Below, one piece after another: positions 1 through 5,888 of a stretch of 11,254 nt of DNA. How positions within the stretch are numbered: the first letter of the stretch is position 1; each line of letters starts with the position of its first letter. The stretch covers positions 1 through 11,254 of the forward strand of contig CAIPUQ010000491.1 in the NCBI GenBank assembly GCA_903868295.1, in the 5' to 3' direction. Source of the stretch: an uncultured Roseiflexaceae bacterium. Lineage in GTDB: Bacteria > Chloroflexota > Chloroflexia > Chloroflexales > Roseiflexaceae. A model generated the notes under the pieces. It worked only from the letters and a program-made list of their open reading frames with translations. It was not told the origin of the DNA and did not search any database. A program made the position numbers and the translations under genes.

Positions 1-803
1 CGTTGCTGCTCAACAGTTTGTTGCTGACGGTGTTTTTTCGCTTCGATGCGATTATTTTGCGCTCTGTGGCAGGCGACACGGTCCTCGGATTGTACGATGC
101 TGCGTACAAAGTCGTCTCGTTGACGCAGATTATCCCGCCGTATGTCGTCGGGGCCTTATTCCCGTTGCTGGCGCACCGCGCTGTGCATGACCGGGCCACG
201 TTGGACCCGCTGTTGGCACGTGCAATCGGCGTGCTCCAGCTGGTGGCGTGGGTAGGTGTGGTGGTGGTGACGGTACTGGCAGACGACCTGATTTGGGTGT
301 TGGGCGGCACTGCCTACCTGCCCGATGCAGCGACGGCGTTGCGAGTCCTGATTTGGTATCTCCCGTTGTCGTACACGACGGGGGTGGTACAGTATGCATT
401 GATTGCGATTGCCCGCCAACAGGCGATTACCTGGGCGTTTTTGGTGGGGACGATTGTGAACATCGGTGGCAACCTGCTCCTCATCCCGGTCTATGGTGCG
501 CTCGCCGCAGCAGCGATGACGATAGCAACCGAGGTTGCATTGCTCGCAGCCATGTGGCCCACTTTGCGCCGCGAAGGCATTGGGGTGCCTTTAGTGCGTA
601 TCGCAGTGACCGGGCTGATTGCGTTGGCCGCAGTCGCACTTGCCCTGGGCGGTGAGATGCTGGGCATCCCACGGCTGTTGGCGCTGAGTATCGTTGTGGT
701 GGGTATGGGGGCGACGATGTGGCGCTTGGGGTATGTGGATGCAGCCATCACCGATACACTGTCGCGCATCGGAACGGGCTTTTTCTTTCGCATACGCAAA
801 TGA
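1..803 (+). CDS. Polysaccharide/oligosaccharide flippase-type membrane protein, C-terminal part (5' partial)
   Basis: The reading frame is open from the left edge (first full codon at base 3) to TGA at 801-803, so the true start lies outside the window. The visible 266 residues are very hydrophobic, with roughly seven or eight membrane-spanning stretches separated by short basic or polar loops. The segment with LYDAAYK near residues 31-37, a downstream PLL, a central region of the VLIWYLPLSYTT type, and an NLLLIPVYGALAAA stretch near residues 157-170 match the C-terminal half of Wzx/RfbX-like flippases of the MOP (MATE-like) superfamily. These move lipid-linked sugar units across the cytoplasmic membrane for surface polysaccharide or glycan assembly. 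The substrate cannot be told. A MurJ-like role is possible but less likely. Only 56 bases separate it from gdhA, but a promoter-like site and palindrome lie between them, so it is probably the last gene of an upstream unit. Confidence 0.75.
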   Translation, partial: LLLNSLLLTVFFRFDAIILRSVAGDTVLGLYDAAYKVVSLTQIIPPYVVGALFPLLAHRAVHDRATLDPLLARAIGVLQLVAWVGVVVVTVLADDLIWVLGGTAYLPDAATALRVLIWYLPLSYTTGVVQYALIAIARQQAITWAFLVGTIVNIGGNLLLIPVYGALAAAAMTIATEVALLAAMWPTLRREGIGVPLVRIAVTGLIALAAVALALGGEMLGIPRLLALSIVVVGMGATMWRLGYVDAAITDTLSRIGTGFFFRIRK

Positions 804-816
804 AGAGTGCTATACT
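787..816 (+). promoter_or_regulatory. Possible gdhA promoter
   Basis: TATACT at 811-816 matches the -10 consensus in 5 of 6 positions. The best -35 partner is TTCGCA at 787-792 (4 of 6) with an 18-base spacer. It overlaps the last codons of the upstream gene. The -35 is weak, so the promoter is tentative. A start site near 823 would put the 826-838 palindrome at the very beginning of the transcript. Confidence 0.35.
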
Positions 817-825
817 TGAATTGGT

Positions 826-838
826 TTTGTGTCACAAA
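826..838. promoter_or_regulatory. Operator-like palindrome upstream of gdhA
   Basis: TTTGTGTCACAAA is a perfect odd-length inverted repeat (6-bp arms around a central T). One mismatch further out, a G:C pair adds to it. It lies about ten bases downstream of the possible -10 box and seven bases before the Shine-Dalgarno sequence, where a repressor would block initiation. The TTGTG/CACAA half-sites recall CRP/FNR-type or Rex-type sites, but the spacing is shorter than in either, so no regulator is assigned. Confidence 0.35.
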
Positions 839-859
839 CCGCTCAAGGAGGAGTAGGGA

Positions 860-2113
860 ATGACGATCCACAGCGAGAATGCGTACCACAACGCGCAGAA
901 GCAATTCGACATTGCGGCCGACATCCTGAATTTGGATGGCGGGTATCGTAGATTGTTGCGCGTACCGCATCGTGAGTTCGCGGTGAACTTCCCCGTCAAA
1001 ATGGACGACGGGCAAATTCGAATTTTTACCGGCTATCGAGTGCAGCACAACACGACGCGAGGTCCCGCCAAAGGGGGGATCCGTTATCACCCAGACACCG
1101 ACATCGACGAAGTGCGTGCACTGGCGATGTTGATGTCGTGGAAGTGCGCCGTCGTCAATATTCCATACGGTGGTGCCAAAGGTGCCGTCGTCGTGGACCC
1201 AGCGCTCTTATCACTGGGCGAAATCGAGCGTCTGACTCGCCGCTATGCGACCGAAATCAGCTTTTTGATCGGCCCTGATATCGACATCCCCGCCCCTGAC
1301 ATCGGCACCAACCCGCAAATCATGGCCTGGATCATGGACACCTACTCGATGCACCGTGGCCACACCGTGCCCGCAGTGGTGACCGGCAAGCCCATCAACA
1401 TCGGCGGTTCACACGGTCGCAACGAAGCGACTGCCCGTGGACTCGTCTATATTCTGCGCGAGGCCTGTGAAGGCGCCAATGTCAGCATTGCCGGCTCACG
1501 GGTCGTGATTCAGGGCTTCGGTAATGTCGGCGGCACCTCTGCACGCCTGCTCGAAGAAATGGGCGCCAAAATAGTCGGCGTCGCGGATCGTGGCGGCGGC
1601 ATCGCCAACACCAAGGGCATCGACCTGCGCCAGTTGCAGGCACATTATGAGAAAACCGGGACCGTCGCCGGTGCACCGGGCGGTGATGCCATCTCGAATG
1701 CGGAGTTGCTCGAACTCCCCTGCGACATTCTCATCCCCGCAGCCATCGAAAACCAAATCACCGCCCGCAATGCGGACCGCATCAAGGCCAAGATTGTCGT
1801 CGAGGCAGCCAACGGTCCTACCACACCCGATGCCGACGCGATTCTGTTCGACCGTGGCGTGTTGGTCATCCCCGATATTTTGGCCAATGCCGGCGGTGTC
1901 ACCGTCAGCTACTTCGAGTGGGTCCAAGGCTTGCAAGAGTTCTTTTGGACCGAGCGCGAAGTCAATGCCCAGCTCGAACGCATCATGGTGAATGCATTTG
2001 AGCAAGTCAACGGGGTTGCACAGGCGCGGCGCATGCCACTGCGCACCGCAGCCTATCTATTGGCTGTTGATCGCACCGCCCAAGCCTATATCACCCGCGG
2101 TATTTACCCATAA
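860..2113 (+). CDS. gdhA: Glutamate dehydrogenase (Glu/Leu/Phe/Val dehydrogenase family)
   Basis: This cytoplasmic enzyme interconverts glutamate with 2-oxoglutarate and ammonia using a nicotinamide cofactor. The 417-residue length is typical of hexameric family members. The N-terminal substrate domain carries the three family lysines: K71 in GPAKGG, K95 in MSWKCA and K107 in PYGGAKG. D147 in IPAPDIGTN is the catalytic aspartate. The Rossmann glycine motif GFGNVG is at 219-224, followed by an acidic residue in GVADRGG (about 243), which leans towards NAD rather than NADP (inference). The start is supported by AAGGAGGAG at 845-853, six bases before ATG. One small oddity is GGSHGRNEA at about 182-190, where GGSLGR or GGSRGR is more usual. 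A leucine or other branched-chain dehydrogenase is less likely given the length and motifs. The stop overlaps the yraN start by one base (TAATG). Confidence 0.93.
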   Translation: MTIHSENAYHNAQKQFDIAADILNLDGGYRRLLRVPHREFAVNFPVKMDDGQIRIFTGYRVQHNTTRGPAKGGIRYHPDTDIDEVRALAMLMSWKCAVVNIPYGGAKGAVVVDPALLSLGEIERLTRRYATEISFLIGPDIDIPAPDIGTNPQIMAWIMDTYSMHRGHTVPAVVTGKPINIGGSHGRNEATARGLVYILREACEGANVSIAGSRVVIQGFGNVGGTSARLLEEMGAKIVGVADRGGGIANTKGIDLRQLQAHYEKTGTVAGAPGGDAISNAELLELPCDILIPAAIENQITARNADRIKAKIVVEAANGPTTPDADAILFDRGVLVIPDILANAGGVTVSYFEWVQGLQEFFWTEREVNAQLERIMVNAFEQVNGVAQARRMPLRTAAYLLAVDRTAQAYITRGIYP

Positions 2114-2463
2114 TGACCCAGCGCCGGCAGACAGGCAATGCCGGCGAAGACCGAGCCGCGACGTTCTTGGAACGCCGCGGCTTTGTCATTGTGGCACGCA
2201 ACTGGAGTTGTCGCTACGGCGAGCTGGACCTCGTCGCGCGCGACGCCGCGACAGTCGTGTTCGTCGAGGTACGGGTGCGCAAAAGCACACTCGATCAGGC
2301 ACGGGCATCGATCGGCGCGCGCAAAATCGCCCGCTTGACCGCCACTGCGTACTGCTATTTGCAGGAGCACAGCCTCGAGCAGTGTGATTGGCGTATTGAT
2401 GTGGTCACCCTTTCGGGTGACCACATCGAGCATATTCCGCATGCGATTGAAGGGGCTACTTAG
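2113..2463 (+). CDS. yraN: YraN/UPF0102 family nuclease-fold protein
   Basis: This 116-residue protein has the full UPF0102 pattern: TGNAGEDRAATFLERRGF at residues 7-24, then ARNW, GELDLVA at 36-42 and VFVEVRVRK at 49-57. The family has a restriction-endonuclease-like fold and is often linked to Holliday-junction or DNA-processing functions, but its role is not firmly established. D39 and E52 would be the metal ligands. The motif is E-V-R here instead of the more usual E-V-K; both occur in the family as I remember it. ATG shares its A with the gdhA stop (TAATG), so translation is probably coupled and gdhA and yraN co-transcribed. The 3' end contains a strong hairpin (2398-2427) and overlaps the convergent gene by 4 bases. 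Confidence 0.88.
   Translation: MTQRRQTGNAGEDRAATFLERRGFVIVARNWSCRYGELDLVARDAATVVFVEVRVRKSTLDQARASIGARKIARLTATAYCYLQEHSLEQCDWRIDVVTLSGDHIEHIPHAIEGAT
2398..2427. terminator. Strong perfect hairpin inside the 3' end of yraN, possible bidirectional terminator
   Basis: The arms GATGTGGTCACCC and GGGTGACCACATC are exact reverse complements (13 bp) around a TTTC loop. In RNA one further G-U pair and one A-U pair could extend the stem to 15 bp. It lies 36 bases before the yraN stop. Because yraN and the RmlC-like gene converge and overlap, this is the only strong stem near the junction. No T-run follows on either strand, so it is not a textbook intrinsic terminator; it may instead act as a Rho-related pause or mRNA 3'-end stabiliser. 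The structure is certain and the role is inferred. Confidence 0.4.
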
Positions 2464-3008
2464 CCGTTCAGTGGTTCCCAGGCTTCTTTGAGGACGCAAT
2501 CCCATTCGAATTTGAACTCATCGACCGGGTCATAAATGTGCGACTGCAGGTTTACAACGATGACCTCGGGCATGTGCAGGGCCTTCCAGCCGTGCATCAC
2601 CATGGGTGGGATTTTGATGAGTTTGGGGCGGGCGGTGCCCAAAATGACCGAATTGACGTGCCCAAAGGTGGGTGACCATGGTCGAATGTCGACCAGTACG
2701 ACCTGCAATTTGCCGCGGGTGACCGTGAATTGGTCGGTGTGCACATTGTGCAGATGCCAGCACTTGGTGACACCATAGTCGGTGGCGCTCTGGTAGACGT
2801 GCTCGGGCACGACCAGACCTTCCTTCTCGACCCAGGATTTACTCCAGAGCTCGATGACGTCGCCTCGACCATCCAGATGGGTCTTGAGGTCTTTGACATA
2901 GACCCCATCGATGGTGGTTGGTTTGGATGATGGCACGAGCGTGTACGAGAGTGATTGCAACCACTCAGGGGTGACGTCGCCGGCTTGCATCCGTTTTGTA
3001 TCGGCCAT
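2460..3008 (-). CDS. RmlC-like cupin (dTDP-4-dehydrorhamnose 3,5-epimerase family)
   Basis: The 182-residue protein shows the RmlC double-stranded beta-helix pattern: WHLHNVHTDQF at about 84-94, RGKLQVVLVDIRPWSPTFG at about 98-116, IPPMVMHGWKAL at about 133-144 and SHIYDPVDE at about 156-164. Classical members epimerise C3 and C5 of dTDP-4-keto-6-deoxyglucose for rhamnose synthesis. H85 or H87 may serve as the catalytic base. The position that aligns with the catalytic tyrosine (LYK in RmlC) appears to be N153, so the reaction may differ. No rmlA, rmlB or rmlD neighbour is present. I chose ATG at 3008 because GAGGAG lies eight bases upstream; the frame also opens further upstream at 3083, but that extension has no family similarity. 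The stop overlaps the yraN end by 4 bases, tail to tail. Confidence 0.78.
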   Translation of the reverse strand: MADTKRMQAGDVTPEWLQSLSYTLVPSSKPTTIDGVYVKDLKTHLDGRGDVIELWSKSWVEKEGLVVPEHVYQSATDYGVTKCWHLHNVHTDQFTVTRGKLQVVLVDIRPWSPTFGHVNSVILGTARPKLIKIPPMVMHGWKALHMPEVIVVNLQSHIYDPVDEFKFEWDCVLKEAWEPLNG

Positions 3009-3016
3009 TACGGCTA

Positions 3017-3022
3017 CTCCTC
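3017..3022 (-). promoter_or_regulatory. Ribosome binding site deciding the RmlC-like start
   Basis: GAGGAG on the - strand lies eight bases before ATG at 3008. The ATG at 3083 in the same frame would place this site inside the coding sequence, so the shorter protein is preferred. Confidence 0.7.
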
Positions 3023-3065
3023 GCATATATTGCATACATCGTTTATGATTGCCTGTACGTAGATA

Positions 3066-3071
3066 ATTATA
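3066..3071 (-). promoter_or_regulatory. Possible -10 box for the RmlC-like gene
   Basis: A perfect TATAAT is read on the - strand (ATTATA on +), about 58 bases before the chosen start. It sits in the only AT-rich stretch between the two divergent genes. No good -35 is found at 16-18 bases (CGGCAC at 17), so this is tentative. An overlapping TATGAT on the + strand at 3070-3075, with TTGCCT at 3049-3054 (15-base spacer), could serve the CBS gene. Confidence 0.35.
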
Positions 3072-3120
3072 TGATAGAAGCACTGCTTGTGCCGACTATA
3101 GAACGAAAAGGACGTCTGCC

Positions 3121-3534
3121 GTGACAAAACAACGAGTCAGCGATGCAATGCATGTAGGAGTCATCTCGTGCCAAACCGAGACCACGGTAGCCGAGGCACT
3201 GGCGATGATTAAGCGCTATCGCATCCATGCCGTCGTCGTGACGGATGGTCCCGGCTATTTGGCGGGGATCCTGTCACAAACAGACCTGCTCAGCGCGTGG
3301 AAGGAAGGCGCGAGTTATGACAAAGTCATGAACGGGCCTGTCAGCTCGATTATGACCCAGAGTGTCATCACCTGCATGCCTGATATGGACCTCGACCGAG
3401 CCATCCGGTCCCTCAACCGTAATCACGTCCATCGCTTGGTCGTCGTCGAAGAGCGCAATGACGGGCGCGTCTGGCCCACAGGCATCTTGTCGATGAGCGA
3501 CATCGTGCGCCACATCGACGAACAAGCCAAATAA
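3121..3534 (+). CDS. Tandem CBS-domain protein
   Basis: The 137-residue protein consists almost only of a CBS pair (Bateman module). CBS1 is at about residues 6-59 (VSDAMHVGVISCQTETTVAEAL, then HAVVVTD and LAGILSQTDLL). CBS2 is at about 73-134 (VSSIMTQSVITCMPDMDLDRA, then HRLVVVEE and PTGILSMSDIVRHI). CBS pairs bind adenosine nucleotides or related ligands and usually regulate a partner enzyme or channel. No effector domain is attached here, so the partner is unknown. Start codon is GTG at 3121, supported by AAGGA at 3108-3112 eight bases upstream. It is divergent from the RmlC-like gene and convergent with the pdh cluster, so it is probably a single-gene transcript ending at the 3550-3584 hairpin. 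Confidence 0.87.
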   Translation: MTKQRVSDAMHVGVISCQTETTVAEALAMIKRYRIHAVVVTDGPGYLAGILSQTDLLSAWKEGASYDKVMNGPVSSIMTQSVITCMPDMDLDRAIRSLNRNHVHRLVVVEERNDGRVWPTGILSMSDIVRHIDEQAK

Positions 3535-3549
3535 TCGCACGCACAACAA

Positions 3550-3584
3550 AACGCACCCCCGGCGCAGTGCGCCGGGGGTGCGTT
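3550..3584. terminator. Bidirectional GC-rich terminator between the CBS gene and the pdh cluster
   Basis: ACGCACCCCCGGCGC (3551-3565) and its exact reverse complement (3569-3583) form a 15-bp stem with an AGT loop. An outer A-T pair makes it 16 bp. It starts 16 bases after the CBS stop and ends 10 bases before the E2 stop on the other strand. On the - strand the stem is followed by the T-rich TTTGTTGTGC, which fits intrinsic termination of the pdh transcript. On the + strand the downstream bases are not T-rich. Confidence 0.85.
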
Positions 3585-3593
3585 GCTGTACCA

Positions 3594-4844
3594 CTAGACC
3601 AGCATCAACAACGGATTCTCGATGAGACGCTTGATCTCGGCGACAAAGCGGGCTGCTTCGGCACCGTCGGTGATGCGGTGATCTGCCGACAGGGTAATCG
3701 AGCAGATGTTGGCCGCGACGACCTCGTTGCTGTCGCCTTTGAATACCGGCGTGCGCCGTACGGCACCGACTGCCAAAATTGCGCACTGGGGTGGGGTGAT
3801 GATTGCATCGAAGGTAGTCACGCCGTACATGCCGAGGTTGCTAACGGTGAACGTGCCGCCTGACAGGTTTTCGGCGCCGAGTTTGCCGTCGCGGGCCAAC
3901 GCGATGAGGCGCTTGGCTTCACGGGCAACGCCGCCTAGGCTGCGGCTGTCGGTGTTGGTGATGACCGGTGCGACCAAGCCCGAATCGATTGCCACTGCAA
4001 TCGACACGTTGACGTTGGGGTTGAGCTGGATCCCTTCTTCGACGTACGACGCATTGAGGTACGGGAACTGGGCCAACGCAACACCACAGGCTTTGACGAT
4101 GATGTCGTTGATCGACACCTGTTGATCTTTGGCCAACGGTGCATTGATTTGTTTGCGGAGCTCGAGCGTCGCGCCCATGTCGATGTCCATCGAGACATAG
4201 AAGTGTGGAGCAGACTGCCAGCTCTGGGTCAAGCGGCGGGTGATGGTGCGGCGCATGCTGGTCAGCGGCACAACGGTGGCGCCAGCAGCAGCGGCAGGTG
4301 GTGGGGCAACTACTGGTGCAGCGGGGGCTGCAGCAGCGGCAGCGGGTCGTGCCACTGGCGTCGGGTTACCGGCAATGGCTGCGGCGACGTCATCACGGAC
4401 AATCCGGCCGCTCGGACCAGTGCCTTGGATATCGCCCAAGTTCAGACCGTGTTCACTGGCCATACGCTTGGCAATGGGCGAGGCCTTGAGGCCAGTGCTG
4501 CTGGTCGATGCAACGGCTGCACGTGGTGCAGCAGCGACAGCGACAGGAGCAGGGGTCGCAACTGCCACCGTAGCAGGTGCGGCTGCGGGTTTGGAAGCGA
4601 CTGCAGCGCCGGCTTCGCCGGTACGTGCAATGACTCCACCGACCTGCGTCCGTGAGCCTGCCTCGGCGACGATTTCGCTGATGGTGCCGGCGACGAACGT
4701 TTCGATTTCGATGGTTACCTTATCGGTTTCGATTTCGGCAATGGCTTCGCCTTTGTTGACGTGATCGCCGACTTTTTTGAGCCAGCGCACAATCAACCCT
4801 TCGGTCATGTCGAAGCCCATCTTCGGCATGGTAATATCTGCCAT
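3594..4844 (-). CDS. pdhC: Pyruvate dehydrogenase E2, dihydrolipoamide acetyltransferase
   Basis: E2 is the core of the 2-oxoacid dehydrogenase complex; it moves the acyl group from E1 to coenzyme A on a swinging lipoyl arm. The 416 residues read in order: one lipoyl domain (1-77) with the lipoylated lysine K42 in EIETDKV; an Ala/Pro/Val linker (about 78-118); a peripheral-subunit-binding domain (120-155, KASPIAKRMASEHG to GRIVRDDV); a second Ala/Pro linker (about 157-190); and the catalytic domain ending in DHRITDG with H389 and D393. ATG at 4844 is chosen because GGAGG lies six bases upstream and the family start MADITMPKMG follows; the in-frame ATG at 4862 would add six residues and include that site. 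It lies 24 bases after E1beta on the same strand. The substrate (pyruvate, acetoin or branched-chain 2-oxoacid) is not proven by this sequence. Confidence 0.9.
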   Translation of the reverse strand: MADITMPKMGFDMTEGLIVRWLKKVGDHVNKGEAIAEIETDKVTIEIETFVAGTISEIVAEAGSRTQVGGVIARTGEAGAAVASKPAAAPATVAVATPAPVAVAAAPRAAVASTSSTGLKASPIAKRMASEHGLNLGDIQGTGPSGRIVRDDVAAAIAGNPTPVARPAAAAAAPAAPVVAPPPAAAAGATVVPLTSMRRTITRRLTQSWQSAPHFYVSMDIDMGATLELRKQINAPLAKDQQVSINDIIVKACGVALAQFPYLNASYVEEGIQLNPNVNVSIAVAIDSGLVAPVITNTDSRSLGGVAREAKRLIALARDGKLGAENLSGGTFTVSNLGMYGVTTFDAIITPPQCAILAVGAVRRTPVFKGDSNEVVAANICSITLSADHRITDGAEAARFVAEIKRLIENPLLMLV

Positions 4845-4850
4845 GGTCCT

Positions 4851-4856
4851 ACCTCC
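4851..4856 (-). promoter_or_regulatory. Ribosome binding site deciding the E2 start
   Basis: GGAGGT on the - strand ends six bases before ATG at 4844. It would be coding if translation began at the upstream ATG at 4862. Confidence 0.75.
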
Positions 4857-4868
4857 GGTCAACGCAGA

Positions 4869-5843
4869 TTAGCTGCGATTCAAGACTTTTTTGATGGCGG
4901 CCACAATGCGTTCGGTGGTCACAACCACCTGCAGCTCGAGGTTCTTGGCGTATGGCATCGGCACTTCCCGGAAGTTGACGCGTTGGATGGGAGCATCCAA
5001 ATAGTCAAAACCGGCCTCGTAGAGGCGCGTGGCTATTTCGGCCGATGTGCCATATGACTGCCAATCTTCGGTCACGACGACTGCATGATTGGTCTTTTTG
5101 AAGCTCTCGAGCGCAACACTCATGTCCAACGGGCGCAGGGTACGCAGGTCAACGACCTCGACCTCGATCCCTTCTTGGGCGAGCAGCTCAGCGGCCTGGA
5201 GCGACAAATGCACCATCCGTGAATACGTTACCACAGTTAGATGGCGACCTTCACGGGCGAGGACCGACTTGCCGATTGGCACAATGTAGTCGCCATCGGG
5301 GACTTCGCCTTTGATTCCATACATCAGCGTGTGTTCGATAAAGATAACCGGATCGGGATCGGCCATGGCAGCCCGGAACATGCCCTTCATGTCGGCAGGG
5401 GTTGCGGGTGCTACGACCTTGAGACCGGGGATGTAGGCAAACATGGCGTCGAACGACTGCGAGTGGGTCGCAGACAGTTGCGTCCAGCCGTTGGTGGTAC
5501 GCATCACCAGTGGTACCGAGAACTTGCCGCCGAACATGCTGTAGATTTTGGCGGCGTGGTTGATGATGATGTCGAATGCCAGCAACGAGAAGTTGACCGA
5601 CATGATTTCGGCAATGGGACGCATGCCGGCCATGGCGGCACCGGTTGCCAAGCCCAGGATGCCGGCTTCGGCGATGGGAGCATCACGGATGCGCTCAGGG
5701 CCATACTTCTCGAGGAAGCCGGCGGTCACGCCATAGGTGCTCCCGTAGTGGCCGATGTCTTCGCCGATGATAAATACCCGCTCGTCTTGCATAGCCTCGT
5801 GTAGGGCTTGCTGGAGCGCTTCACGTACAGTTAGGATCGCCAT
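4869..5843 (-). CDS. pdhB: Pyruvate dehydrogenase E1 component, beta subunit
   Basis: The 324-residue transketolase-like beta subunit is full length. It pairs with E1alpha in an alpha2beta2 tetramer and decarboxylates pyruvate with thiamine diphosphate. Visible motifs are GEDIGHYG at 27-34; DAPIAEAGILGLATGAAM near 54-71, where E59 is the glutamate that activates the thiamine ring; a MFGGKFSVPLVMR stretch near 103-115; ATHSQS at about 125-130 with H127 (AQHSQS is more usual); and IPGLKVVAPATPADMKG. The C-terminal transketolase domain has EVEVVDLRTLRPLD and VTEDW. AAGGAG at 5851-5856 lies seven bases upstream of ATG. It lies 45 bases after E1alpha and 24 before E2, giving the usual alpha-beta-E2 order of an operon. 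Confidence 0.93.
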   Translation of the reverse strand: MAILTVREALQQALHEAMQDERVFIIGEDIGHYGSTYGVTAGFLEKYGPERIRDAPIAEAGILGLATGAAMAGMRPIAEIMSVNFSLLAFDIIINHAAKIYSMFGGKFSVPLVMRTTNGWTQLSATHSQSFDAMFAYIPGLKVVAPATPADMKGMFRAAMADPDPVIFIEHTLMYGIKGEVPDGDYIVPIGKSVLAREGRHLTVVTYSRMVHLSLQAAELLAQEGIEVEVVDLRTLRPLDMSVALESFKKTNHAVVVTEDWQSYGTSAEIATRLYEAGFDYLDAPIQRVNFREVPMPYAKNLELQVVVTTERIVAAIKKVLNRS

Positions 5844-5860
5844 TCACTATCTCCTTCACG

Positions 5861-5875
5861 GGTTGCCGAGCAACC
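5861..5875. other. Small hairpin in the E1alpha-E1beta spacer
   Basis: GGTTGC and GCAACC are exact 6-bp arms around CGA. Three more pairs (ACG/CGT) are possible across a bulged base. It occupies the short gap between the E1alpha stop and the E1beta ribosome binding site. It could tune mRNA processing or the subunit ratio; the arms are short enough that chance is possible. Confidence 0.3.
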
Positions 5876-5888
5876 GCGTTCACTTCAG

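Noticed and set aside
805..812. GAGTGCTA, resembling half of a CIRCE (HrcA) element, upstream of gdhA
   Set aside because: The required left arm TTAGCACTC is not present nine bases upstream, and gdhA is not a heat-shock gene.
491..1090. 199-codon frame on the - strand across the flippase-gdhA junction
   Set aside because: It lies antisense to two well-supported genes and the gdhA control region and shows no family features.
4240..4764. Long Ala/Thr-rich frame on the + strand opposite E2
   Set aside because: It is the antisense shadow of the Ala/Pro linkers and lipoyl domain of E2, which has unmistakable motifs on the - strand.
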